This document shows positions 1-11,162 of a stretch of 64,000 bases of DNA, in pieces (the first letter of the stretch is position 1; the number at the start of each line of letters is the position of its first letter). The position numbers and the translations under genes were made by a program. Location: contig NC_068980.1 of assembly GCF_016808095.1 (NCBI RefSeq), positions 620,001 to 684,000 of the forward strand. Direction: 5' to 3'. This DNA comes from Vigna angularis (Eukaryota; Streptophyta; Magnoliopsida; Fabales; Fabaceae). The notes beneath the pieces are model-generated. The model searched no databases. It was not told where the DNA came from and was given only the letters and a program-made list of their open reading frames with translations.

Positions 1-832
1 TAAACACGAGTGATGATTTTATTTTCAGATGAATAAAGTACAGTCTTATGGTAAAAAGGACATCACTTTAGTGGCAAAAACAAGATATCAATATTTTAGT
101 CGACCAATAGGGTATTTTATAACGTCAGTTAGCTGACTAATTTATTTAAATAATTCATTGATCAATATAAAAAACACTTGATAGATGTTTACTTCACCCA
201 TATAAATATATTTGATATGTTTAAAGTAAATGTAATTGTTTTTTAATTAATTATTTTTCTTATTTTTTAGGGAACTTTTTAATAAAAAAATCGATGTAAA
301 ACGTAAACTAAATTAAGAAATAAAAAATTAAAATTAAAAAAATGGTTAATACTTCTTACACAAATTTAAAAATATAAATAAAAAGTTATAAAAATTTAAT
401 TATTTAAAATTATAATAATTATATATTTAAAAACCCAAATTTCATCTGTATAATTGTATTTTTTTTATATTATTTTACATTTATCAACTAGTCTACAAAA
501 AATATTAATTATTTGAACAAACTTTATAATATTATTATTAAATTTTACTTCAAAATTGATATTTATTACTTTAATTTATTTCTTGAGACCCAAGAAGGAA
601 GTAACTTATGAGTTCGGACTTGAAGAGTGATGAAAACAAAAAGTCGTAGAATTCACATATTTTTTTAAACCAGTGGTGATGATAAGTTGATATCATTAAA
701 GATAAAATAATATCCATATTATAATCTAAAATAATAATATTTTGATTATATGTATTTTTTTTTTAAATTTCTAATATATAGTAGTGTTGTTCATATTTTT
801 TAAATATTATAATATTATATTAACAGGTGATC

Positions 833-893
<61 letters not shown>
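833..893. repeat. TA-dinucleotide microsatellite
   Basis: Nearly pure alternating T and A with one interruption around 855. It codes only for an artefactual Tyr/Ile run. Confidence 0.9.
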
Positions 894-901
<8 letters not shown>

Positions 902-1019
902 TTAAGGATAACCAGAAGTTTTCTTTTCTTTCTCGTGACAGTGAACCTAAAAAGAAAAATTAGGTTCTTCTTTTTTCGCATCCTAACCAGAAGCTTCGAG
1001 TTTCTTTTCCATCTACACT

Positions 1020-1480
1020 ATCGCGGACCACCTAGCCTTGGGGAAAACATCTATGGCGCGGCGACGGTGCGGCGTGACAGAGCGATGGTGCGGCGAGAGC
1101 GTAGCCGGTGGAGCAGCGATGGCGACACTGTGGGAGGCGCGACTCAGGCATGATCTCGCCTTCGTTGGCGGCGAGGCGCGGCGAGGTGCGGCAAGGACGT
1201 TCTGCAGCGTCGCCTCCGCGAGGGACTCCGGCTTCTCCGATTGCGACGACGAGGTTGAGGCGTGATCTGGTCAGAGTTCTTCATTGCACAACTCCGGGAG
1301 AGTTTCTCTTCCTCTTCTGCCATGGAACGTGCTCACGGTGCTATGGAGAGATTTTATTTCCTTCCTTTTCTCCATTCTGGTTCGTAGCGTGGTGGTCTTG
1401 CGGCGTGAAGCAGAGGAGAGTCGCGAACTGGGAATTTTGGAAATTTGGGGTTTGCTGAGTTAGGAAAATTTTGGTTGTTC
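1020..1480. other. GC-rich island of unknown origin
   Basis: Markedly richer in G and C than its flanks, with repeated GGCG and GTGCGGCG words. It is open in more than one frame, but the translations are Arg/Ala-rich and low-complexity, with no domain. Upstream, 943-950 and 960-967 form an 8-bp inverted repeat. It could be a captured exon fragment or part of a decayed transposon; neither can be shown from sequence alone. Confidence 0.35.
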
Positions 1481-2099
1481 CTCTGTTCTTTCTTGCAGGT
1501 CTTGGATTTATGTGGTTGAGTTTGGGGTTTGAATAAAGTTTTGTTGTTTGATTCTCAAGTTCTTGTTTATGTGAAATTGGGAAATTTTTGAATTGAGATT
1601 GGGTAACCGTTGTTCGTGTTCACAGCCACTGCTGCAAGGACCACCGCAACGACCACGTGCTTTGCTTCGAGTAAAACTGCTTTGCTTCCAGTAAAACTAC
1701 GAAAAACAAAATAAGTTAAGAACCCTAATATGATTTTAGAAACCAAAACTGGCGATCACTTAAAAGAAAAGCAATGTGGAAAACAGTAACAAGGGAAGTG
1801 ACATACGTGGTCTCGCTCTTTGCATATAAAAAAAACTTAACGTGGTTTAATTTCAAGAACTAAATATAAGTTTTATTAAGAGGACTAAAATGAATAAATG
1901 TTGAAGAGGAACGAAAATTAAACTCACGTAGGACTAAAAGTCCATTTAACTTTTATATATTTAGGAAAGGTGAACACATATTATATATGTGAATTTTTTG
2001 TGTGTGTTGTAGCTAGTATATATATAAAAAAGTAAATGATAGAAAGGTAAAATAATATATTTAAAATAATAAATATATAATTATTTTTATTTATATATT

Positions 2100-2230
2100 A
2101 CTTATTTTATTCATTTCTATTCATGGTAAGATTTTTTGGTCTCAAAACTTTACAGTTATTTATGTGGTTTTTCATTAAATTTATCTTTGCATCTAAAATT
2201 AATTAGGTTGATGTGTAAGTGTTTCAGGTA
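2100..2230 (+). repeat. Dispersed repeat, copy 1
   Basis: Shares a perfect 55-bp block (2158-2212) with 7064-7118, with weaker similarity extending upstream in both copies. Same orientation. Family unknown. Confidence 0.75.
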
Positions 2231-4095
2231 ACATTTGTAACATCTCATTCTTAATAGTATAATACTAGTAAAATAAAACGTTACATAGATGATAATAGAA
2301 CAATTATATAAAACTAAAGCTTCCACAAGGACCATATCTATACTTACAGAACTATCTTACTTCTCATCTGTAACACTTTCACCTGTTGCTGAGGCAACTG
2401 AAAAGAACGTCTCGATAAGTTCACACCATTTAGGTGATCATCGCAAAAGAGAAACATACACAGAGACAAACAACACAAAAACAAAGATAAACTAGTGTAC
2501 AAATAAAGCATCATATAATAATTTGGTTTAACAATTTACAACATTCAAGAATGACCAATTCATACAACCACAAAACCACTAAACTCACTTATCCAGATAT
2601 GATGCTGATATAGACTACTGAAGGCATTGCACTCATGGTAGTATTTATACTCTACAAAGTCATAAACAAGGGTAACTCGACCTACTACCCATGAGGTTAA
2701 TCTTTCACTCGTAAAACCCAAAGGGCTAGGGTGAATACCTCATTCCATTCTCTCAGCCACCCCATTCAACTCTACACGAGTTAATGATTGGTAGAATATC
2801 AGGATTACCCTCTTACTGTAGCTTCTCTATCAAGCATCGGCCACAACTCACTTAAATATAGAATCTCTCCTTGATATTCTTATCATAACACATTTTTCTC
2901 ATTCTCATATCACATTTCACATATATACAAAGTACTCAGAATCCAACAATAGCAAGAAAACATGTTAATATAACTCATAAACCAATAAACTAAAAAGACA
3001 CTTTAAAATCACAACTTTGAAAGAATTGATGTCAAAGATGTAGAGTTGAAACCAGAGAGTTTCACAACCTAACTTTGAATGTTTCCACAACCTGTGGATT
3101 TATCTTGAGAGAAACAAATTGAAAACCAGCAAGTTCAACAATTGAGTTGTGACTTTTTCCACAACTTTGGATTTATTTTAGGAGTGAAAAATCAAAATCA
3201 GAGAAGAGCACAAGCACATTGTGGATTTTTCCATGAGCAATGGAATTTTCAGAGCAGTTACTAACCTCTCATAGATACACTTCAATCTAGACTTGGACAC
3301 TTTCCCCACACATTCTATTGATCCTTAGGATCTCCTATGCACCGAGCAACATTGAAAAACATTCTCCAATAAAAATCATAAAAATTGTCACATTTCAATT
3401 AATCTCACCATGCCCACGCTTCAATCAGATGATGCTCGCAGCTCTAAAGCTCAAGGATCTACTGTCCCATGTTAGGGGTGGCGGAGGAAGACGGACACCC
3501 TGATTCTGAATTTGTCGTCAGTTAAATATAGATGATTGCATCATATACTATTGAAATTGGTCAAAGTTATGAATCTGTCAAGTGTTTTGAAAAATTCACG
3601 GTTTTTTATAAAATGCTTATATGAATATTTGAATAAACGTAAAATACAAAAAAAAAAATTAAGTGGATATAATTTTTCATTGCTCAGAAAGTATAAACTA
3701 AAAACGTTTAGATTATCGATTTCAAATAGTTTAATTAGTAATATTACGCGTATAGAAGAATAAAATTATACAAGTATAAAGATTAGTTCAGTGGAGCACA
3801 TAAAAAAGAAAAAAAAAAGTTAGGAGAAAGTGAAGGAGTGGTGGCGGAAAGAAAAGAGGTTTGTTTGGGAAGCAAAAGAATAGCCGCGACTTCCGTTTTG
3901 ACATGTTATTCGGTAGAAGGTGGTGACGGAGAATTGAAGGGAATATCCATTGACCCAGAGATCTAGTTTCACCCGTTCTTTATGCACAACCACAACCAAA
4001 GATTTTTTGGTTTTGTTTTTCTATCTGGTCAGATGTGTAGATTCTTCTTCCTCGACGCCATTATTATTCTTTTTCATCTCCGAAAGTGCGGAATC

Positions 4096-5535
4096 ATGTC
4101 TGACAGCAACCAATGTTCTTCTTCATCCATTAGCTCCAGTTTAGAATTGCAGAACAAGTCCTTAAAATCTGTAGACGGTACTGATTTTGACGAATATGAT
4201 TTTGAACTGGAACCTGAAATCGAAGACGAGGATGAAGATTTCGAAACGAGCATCGATAATTACTCCTTTATTATTGAAGGGACCAACAAAGGCTCTGGGA
4301 TACCTGGGGCTGTTTTCAATTTAACAACCACGGTTATTGGGGCAGGGATCATGGCCCTCCCTGCCACTATGAAAGTTCTAGGATTGATTTTGGGGATTAT
4401 TTTGATAATTCTTATGGGAATTTTGTCTGAAATTAGCTTGGAACTGTTGGTGAGGTTTTCTGTTTTGTGTAAGGCATCGTCCTATGGGGAGGTTGTTCAG
4501 CATGCAATGGGAAAGCCTGTGAGGATTTTGTCTGAAATCTGCATTATTTTGAACAATGCCGGTGTTTTGGTGGTATACTTGATAATCATGGGGGATGTTA
4601 TGTCTGGTTCCTCTCACCATATGGGGGTTTTTGATCAGTTAATGGGGAATGGGGCGTGGGATCAAAGGAAGATTGTGGTTTTAGTTGTCATGGTGGTTTT
4701 CCTTGCTCCCCTTTGTTCACTTGACAAGATTGATTCATTGAGCTTGACCTCGGCTGCCTCCGTGGCTCTTGCTGTTTTGTTTGTCGTTGTTGCTTTTACG
4801 GTTGCTTTCATCAAGCTCGTGGAAGGACGGATTGATTCTCCCAGATTGGCTCCTGATCTTAGCTCCAAAACTGCAATTTTGGATTTTCTTGTTGCGATAC
4901 CCATCATGACCAATGCATATGTTTGCCAGTTTAATGTGCCGCCTATATATAATGAGCTTAAACAACGGTCTCCTCAGAAGATGAACACGGTTGGGAGGTA
5001 CACAACAGTTTTGTGCATCCTAGTTTATGCTTCCACTTCCATATCGGGTTACCTTCTCTTTGGGAAAGACACAGAGGCTGATGTACTGACTAATTTTGAT
5101 AAGGATCTTGGAATTCGGTATAGCTCGGTCTTGAACTATATTGTCCGGATTGGCTACATTCTTCATTTGATACTTGTTTTCCCTGTTATTCATTTTTCAC
5201 TGCGCCAAACAGTGGACGCATCATTGTTTGGGGGATCACCTCCTCTTTCAGAAAGTAAGAAGAGATCTTTGGGGTTGACTGCGGCTCTGTTGGTCCTCAT
5301 ATATATTGGGTCTACTATGATTCCAAACATCTGGACAGCTTTTAAGTTCACTGGGGCAACCACGGCTGTTTCATTGGGTTTTATATTTCCTTCTCTTGTT
5401 TCTTTGAGACTAAAACATCTGGGAGATCTAAGCTACGGAGAATGGGTTTTGTCATGGTTGATGTTGGTATTAGCTGTGACTGTTAGCATAGTAGGAGTTG
5501 TTAGCAATGTTTATAGCCTTCAGAGTAAGTCTTAA
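4096..5535 (+). CDS. AVT6-like vacuolar/membrane amino-acid transporter
   Basis: Predicted 479-aa member of the amino acid/auxin permease superfamily (AVT6/SLC38 type), which moves neutral or acidic amino acids across the vacuolar or another endomembrane. It has a hydrophilic, very acidic N-terminus (about residues 20-55, runs of Glu/Asp). About 11 hydrophobic segments follow. The first carries the family signature around GAVFNLTTTVIGAGIMALP, and QFNVPPIYNELKQRSPQKM lies mid-protein. There are no introns. The ATG at 4096 (MSDSNQ) fits the usual short polar N-terminus. An in-frame ATG at 3982 would add 38 mostly hydrophobic residues without a stop, so the start is the main uncertainty. It stands alone, and its substrate cannot be read from sequence. 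Confidence 0.93.
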   Translation: MSDSNQCSSSSISSSLELQNKSLKSVDGTDFDEYDFELEPEIEDEDEDFETSIDNYSFIIEGTNKGSGIPGAVFNLTTTVIGAGIMALPATMKVLGLILGIILIILMGILSEISLELLVRFSVLCKASSYGEVVQHAMGKPVRILSEICIILNNAGVLVVYLIIMGDVMSGSSHHMGVFDQLMGNGAWDQRKIVVLVVMVVFLAPLCSLDKIDSLSLTSAASVALAVLFVVVAFTVAFIKLVEGRIDSPRLAPDLSSKTAILDFLVAIPIMTNAYVCQFNVPPIYNELKQRSPQKMNTVGRYTTVLCILVYASTSISGYLLFGKDTEADVLTNFDKDLGIRYSSVLNYIVRIGYILHLILVFPVIHFSLRQTVDASLFGGSPPLSESKKRSLGLTAALLVLIYIGSTMIPNIWTAFKFTGATTAVSLGFIFPSLVSLRLKHLGDLSYGEWVLSWLMLVLAVTVSIVGVVSNVYSLQSKS

Positions 5536-5639
5536 TTAGCCACACAACTTCATAATATGGGAAAAGTACTTTTGCCCCCGCTATGATATATAGGGTATGA
5601 GATGCACATAAACATAAGACTTAGGCTTTTGTTATTTTG

Positions 5640-6165
5640 TAGTGATTTGGGGGAGATGGTTTGAGAGAGATGATTTGAGTGAATTTGAGGGTAATATTTT
5701 TGTTATTTTTTTGAGTGAATTTGTAAGTAACTGAGGGTGAATTTGAAAGTAAAGTTTATGAGAATTAGTGTAGGATTTGATTGATGTGATAGATAAAAAA
5801 ATTTGTTTAATTGATAGAAATTAAAGATTACCAAAATACCCATAGTTTTTAATGTAATATAAAATGATAATTGTTAATGGTATATTTAATTGTAAAAAGA
5901 TTTATAAAAAGTAAAAAATTAACATTAATTTTTAAAATTAATTTTAATATTATTTTAATAAAATAATAATAATAATATATTATTATTATTATTATTGTTA
6001 TTATTATTAATTCATCCCTTCTAAATATTACATTCCAACATTTTTATATAAGGGTAAAACTGACAATGAGAATAAATCTGTGTAAATTTTCGCATATGAG
6101 AGAAGATTGGAAAACTTGTTCATCCTGCAAATCAGCGGTTTTCCTCGCTTGCAAATCTTTTAAAA
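5640..6165. mobile_element. Possible non-autonomous MULE/MITE-like element
   Basis: The left end (GATTTG followed by G/A-rich sequence with repeated TTTGAG words) and the reverse complement of the right end (near 6125-6165) are loosely similar over about 40 bp, suggesting imperfect terminal inverted repeats. The centre is very AT-rich, with TAA/TTA runs around 5960-6010. I found no clear target-site duplication, so the boundaries are approximate. Confidence 0.3.
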
Positions 6166-7005
6166 CGAACATGCGTATAATTTCAAATTCGTCTTCGTTG
6201 ATCAATGGTAACAGTAAATTCTATCAAAACGAACACAATATTAAGAATGATATAAAAACATATCACACAAAAAAAAAATATCTTATCAATCTATTTTATT
6301 TGTATATAAATCTATATTTATCTCATTTTATGTCAAACTTTTGTGTATATCTTAACAAAACTAATATTTTAATTAAAAAAAATATAATAATGAAACTCGA
6401 ACTCAATCATATAAGAAATATAAGAAATTAATGTTATTATATATTGAAAACCTTAAGATAATAATTAATAAATTTTCATCTTTATAATATTTTATTTTCT
6501 TAAAATCATATTTGGAATTCTAACATCATTATCAATTTTTCACTCGTTTAATTTCAATTAAAGTTTTTGCAACTGGACAAAAGAAATAAGATGGTGAGAA
6601 AAACTTGTGATTACTATTGAATATCGATGACACATCTGATAGAATAAGATATTGAGTAGAAGTTGTGATTGGTTAGCATACGAATTTCGATAGCACATCT
6701 AGTCTTCTCTTTTAAGTGCAGTAACATGGTCTGTATCTTTATACCATTAATGTTGTGACAGAGCATCACTGGTTAAACATGTTTTCAAAGACCACTTCGT
6801 ATTTCTGACACCGCGTAACTCACATGGTCCACATTTTACACTCTTCAATACATCACGCTAAGGTCATGGTTTCATCGTAGAAAACGAAATTTAGAATAAA
6901 CAATACAAAGTAATACAAGACACACTTTTGAGTTTAGTAAATTATGCATAATAGATCAATGATTTCACTATAAATAAATTTATTAATCTTTTTATTCATA
7001 TATTA

Positions 7006-7135
7006 CTCATTTTATTTATTTTTATTCATTGTGAGATTTCATGGTTTCCAAAGTTCTACTCTCATTTATGTGGTTTTTCATTAAATTTATCTTTGCATCT
7101 AAAATTAATTAGGTTGATACGCAGCAGTGTTTTAG
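7006..7135 (+). repeat. Dispersed repeat, copy 2
   Basis: Partner of 2100-2230; positions 7064-7118 match 2158-2212 over 55 bp without a difference. Confidence 0.75.
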
Positions 7136-8879
7136 ATTATGTTTAATCCCTTGTTTAGTGAGATCTAATCCTTCATTAATTAATTTATACCTTTGCATTT
7201 AATTCCTGCACCGTTTTCGCTTTTGTTTGTTTCACCACCTTCAAATTCAACCATTTTTTATATGATAATAAATACTGTGATTATTTATGTTGGGATCTAA
7301 CCATATATTACTATAATAAAATGTTTCCTCACTTTTATAATAACTATTCCAAATATTATGTTTATGATAATTTTGTATTGATGGAGAGTGCAGAGCATAA
7401 AATAACTAAATTTTTTAATAAGAAAATCATAAAAATCTAACTAAAAGGAGAAAAAATTATCATATTATTTGGATTTATTTATTTTATTATTATTTATATT
7501 ATTGTTATTATTTAACACTAATCACATGGGAACAGTGCTGCGATATTTAAATTGTGCTCGTGAACTTGTAATTGCATGGATCCAAAATATAATCGATAGA
7601 AGCATGTTCTTTTCGTAAAGGCAAAATAAAGACAACACAACCATTGGATAGTGTCTGAATCATATATATAAAAACAAAACAAAACAATTCCATTAACTTA
7701 TAAAATATTATGTAATTGAACAATAGTAAAAGAACCAATAAATATTTTTTCTAAGAAAACTCAACTCGAATTTATCGATAACATCAAATGTTATTTTTTA
7801 TAAAATAAAACCATTTTAAATTCTGTAACCATCATGATTATTTACAATAAAAAAAATTATATTTTAACACATAATTTTTTATATTTATTTAGCATTATTT
7901 ATTTTAATTTATACTTTTTTTAAAATATAAAAATTTATTTTTTGATACGGGTTAAATGAATATAAAAATGTGTCCATCATTTTACTCATATATTATAACC
8001 ATTTTACAATACATATTTTCTGTTCATGGGAGACAGAAAAGAGATAAAAAAAATATATTGTAACTATTCTGAGATGGTAAGAAGAAATGAAGCTACATGA
8101 CAAGTCGCACAAAAACTGAAGCTACAGATCACGCAATATTAATTGTGCAACTTACAAAATACTCATAAATTAGAGGCTATTTTGATTGCCATGCCTGTTA
8201 AAATCAAAGTCAATACAACATACAAGTCAATTTCAACGTTGATAATTATTTTCAAAACTCTTTCACTTTTTTTTATATTTTTAAGTGTTTCAAGAAAAAA
8301 AAACTATTGCCTTTTATTTTAAATATTTACTTTTTTTTAGTAAGAGTATGTCAATTAGTTTAATTTTTTTAAATAATTCAAGCATCTTTAAAGTACAAAA
8401 AAACCGGTGGAAAAAGACATTAGTTTTTTTTTAAATGATCTTATAAATAACAAAAATTGGAGTATTAATTTTGGGCGTAGCGCTTGGGACAAGGTTCATA
8501 TGAAGAAAATCATTACTTTCTTTTTCGTAGTTGAAAAGTCACCTCAGACTTTTGATTAATTTGTATGTTCTTTCTTTTTAAAAATTTGAATAAAAAATGT
8601 ACTAAAAACAAAAAAATATAAGATATAAAGTAATAGATAATGTTAGGGGTTGGAAGGTATACAAGAGAAAGAAGAAAATATACAGAAGAAGGACACCAAA
8701 CGGTGGAAGGCGGAAAGAGGTCGAGACGAATGGTGAAAGGATATAAAGAAGAAGAAGAAGGGCATCGAACGGTGAAAGGCGAGAAGAAAAATCGAGCCAA
8801 ACGGATGAAGGCGGTGAGGGCTCAAGCCGAACAATGAAAAAAGATAAAGAATTAAAGTCAATCAGTTGAAGAATCATAG

Positions 8880-9090
8880 ACGGAAAATAATTATAGTAAA
8901 TATAGTTATATCATAGAAAAACATTTGGTATAAAATAATTATAGTAAATAGAACTATATTCTAAAAATATTGAGTATAAGATAAGTACACTAAATAAAGC
9001 TATATTCTATAAAAATATTTGGTATAAGATAATTACAGTGAATAGAATCATATTCTAAGATAATATTTAATATAAATAGAGATAGATTAT
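8880..9090. repeat. Tandem repeat, period about 48 bp
   Basis: About four diverged units, each containing a TTGGTATAA-like word, then an AATTAYAGTRAATA-like word, then ATATTCTA. No coding potential. Confidence 0.65.
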
Positions 9091-9965
9091 GAGAGTTATA
9101 CTTTTGATTATTGAATTTATTGAGAGACGATTACATTCCTGAGAAATAGGTTATGCTATCTTTATTTACTTTTATTTATTTTTTTACTTTTATTTATTCA
9201 AAGAATTATGTGATCGTTAACAAGAGAAATTCATTTTTTAATTATATTTTCTGGCTACTGTGATAGTGGTTAATTAGGTTTCCTCTTATCCTAACAAAAA
9301 CTCTTCACCCCTTAAACCCCGGTGTTGATTGAGATCAATGTACAATCTTAAATCCACGAGCTTTTGCTGCAAAAGAATAATAATTCAATGTTTTGGTTTC
9401 AGTTTAACCGAAGTTCAAATCTACAAAACGCATAGTTTGAAACCTCTTATTCCCAACTCTGCCATGAACAAAGTACATCAAAACGAGCTGTGGGTCGTTA
9501 ATTGGTCGTCGACATCGTCGAAGCCATGATTGTCGGCACAAGTTGTCCCCATGAAAACCCTTTGGTCTCACCCTTCAAAGTCTGATGAGTGATGACGCTT
9601 TGGCCTTATTCAAGGGGAAACAGTGAACATGGCTTACATGCCCCACATGGCCACATACTATTACTGTCTCAACATTCAACACCAAAGCTTTTATTTTTAC
9701 AAAAAGCACAGCCATCACCTCCTTCCAAAGTCCAAAGTCACCCCTTAGATTTCTTACCTTCTTTTCCATCTCTACTTTTTTTTATCTTATTTTTGAAACA
9801 TTTACTATTATCATATTAAGTATAAACTCCATTGAAGATAAGATTTTTACCTACTTTTTACCATGTAAACTCGGCCTTTTTTTTTATTATTATTTCTAGT
9901 GAATTATGAAGGATTAATCTCACCAGTAATCTGGTGGGTTTACCATCTTTGGCTTCTACTGTATG

Positions 9966-9974
9966 TATAAATAT
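9966..9974 (+). promoter_or_regulatory. Candidate TATA box of the SAM-domain gene
   Basis: TATAAATAT lies 77 bp upstream of the start codon at 10051, a normal plant spacing that allows a 5' UTR of about 45 nt. Confidence 0.5.
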
Positions 9975-10050
9975 GAATGGTGGACGGAAGTGATGCATAC
10001 TATACAGAATCGTGATCCACGAGTTCTTTTGAACTGAGTAGTGAAGAGAG

Positions 10051-10647
10051 ATGGATTGGTTTTCGTGGCTTTCCAAAACTGGGCTTGAGCCATCTCTGGT
10101 GTACGAGTATGGCCTTACTTTTGCTCACAACGAGCTTGAAGAAGATGACATGTTTTACTTCAACCATGAGTTTCTCCAAAGCATGGGCATCTCCATAGCA
10201 AAGCACAGACTAGAGATCCTGAAGCACGCTAGAAAAGAGAAGGGAAAGAGCCCGCGCGCGGTGGCAAAGCTCGTGGTGGCAATCAAGCGGACAAAGAGGA
10301 ACTTGGCTAACTATGTGAGGACGCTGATGCACAAAGAAGAATCATCATCAGCACTTGTTGTGGTGCCACCACCAAGGTCTAGTAATGGTTTAGGGACACG
10401 GTGGAAGATTGCTACGATGAAGAGGAGAAAAAAGTTGGTGGTGGCCAAGCAAGAGCCACTCTTTCTAACAAATGGAAGTCCCACAGTGGTTCCAGCTCAT
10501 CCTGTTCTTGATGGTTTTTCCAGTCCTGTGGTGTATCATTTCCAGAAGGATAAGATGGATGGTGATGATGATGGAGATGGGTACTGGTCTGCTGCTGTTG
10601 AAGAGATCAAGTGGGATACCATGTTTCAGGATCTAAAGCCTAACTGA
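10051..10647 (+). CDS. Small SAM-domain protein
   Basis: Predicted 198-aa intronless protein. Residues 1-65 form a sterile alpha motif: MDWFSWLSKTGLEP opens the first helix, then a central ELEEDDMFYFNHEF segment, then the closing helix MGISIAKHRLEILKHARKEK. SAM domains mediate protein-protein, and sometimes RNA, contacts. Plants have a small family of short SAM proteins with an opening like this one and no other domain. The middle is basic (KRTKRN, KRRKK), compatible with nuclear or nucleic-acid association. The C-terminus is acidic (DGDDDGDG) and ends in a Trp-containing tail. The ATG is the first in the ORF and lies behind a good TATA box. It converges with the MFS gene that follows, about 515 bp apart. 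Its partner and role are unknown. Confidence 0.88.
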   Translation: MDWFSWLSKTGLEPSLVYEYGLTFAHNELEEDDMFYFNHEFLQSMGISIAKHRLEILKHARKEKGKSPRAVAKLVVAIKRTKRNLANYVRTLMHKEESSSALVVVPPPRSSNGLGTRWKIATMKRRKKLVVAKQEPLFLTNGSPTVVPAHPVLDGFSSPVVYHFQKDKMDGDDDGDGYWSAAVEEIKWDTMFQDLKPN

Positions 10648-11162
10648 AGTTTTCTCTTTTCTTTAGAGAGTTGACTTGAAGGTTCTTTCCCTGAGAGATT
10701 TGAGTGTTTTGCTTCTTCCAGATCAGGGTAAGTTTTGCACCCTGTCTGTTCTATAGTGTTCAGCTACTCTCTTTTTCTTGTACTGTTATATATGTTCATG
10801 TCCTTTAGATTTGGTAGGGGAAAAGATGCATCCGTTTGAGTCACCTTGAGCAGAGAAATATTGAGGTAGAAATTTAGCTAGGTTGTTATACAGCAAGAAG
10901 TATATAACTTGTATTTTGAATCATAAGCAGTTGGGCATTAGTCTGCCTGACTTTACTTTAGGCACTGTATTACTCAAATGATGAAATCAAATTCAGGACT
11001 CATATATCTAATTTCTTTAGTAATTTCTTTTTATTATCTTTTTCCAATATCAATCAAGTAAACGGTGGGCTCATAAATTTTTAAGAACAACATATCAAAG
11101 TCATAAATATGCTTTGGATAGTTCCTACATATATTACTAGGCAGATCATTTTGTGTCCACCC
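10648..11162. other. Convergent 3' flanks
   Basis: Space between the 3' ends of the SAM-domain gene (+) and the MFS gene (-). It should hold both 3' UTRs. No other feature seen. Confidence 0.6.

Larger units (their letters stand above)
1..3949. other. Intergenic, AT-rich; no supported gene
   Basis: Mostly A/T-rich sequence with short chance ORFs. It contains a TA-dinucleotide tract (about 833-893), a GC-rich island (about 1020-1480), a 21-bp near-duplication around 1657-1697, and one copy of a dispersed repeat (about 2100-2230). The stretch 2240-3500 is less AT-rich and looks like decayed repeat sequence, but I cannot name a family. No ORF here resembles a protein family I know. Confidence 0.6.
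5536..10050. other. Intergenic; decayed repeats, no supported gene
   Basis: Contains a possible MULE-type non-autonomous element (about 5640-6165), an imperfect tandem duplication around 6585-6705, the second copy of a dispersed repeat (about 7006-7135), a purine-rich stretch (8640-8840) and a tandem array (8880-9090). The longest ORFs (121 and 95 aa) are low-complexity and have no recognisable domain. The last few hundred bases are the promoter side of the SAM-domain gene. Confidence 0.6.

Noticed and set aside
827..1458. Overlapping ORFs of 75-116 aa
   Set aside because: They begin in a TA microsatellite or run through a GC-rich island in several frames; Arg/Ala-rich and without a domain.
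6066..6431. 121-aa ORF downstream of the AVT6-like gene
   Set aside because: Low-complexity Asn/Ile/Lys translation over AT-rich sequence, partly inside a possible non-autonomous element.
8513..8877. Several overlapping ORFs rich in Ser/Phe/Pro
   Set aside because: Antisense readings of a purine-rich repetitive stretch; no motif.
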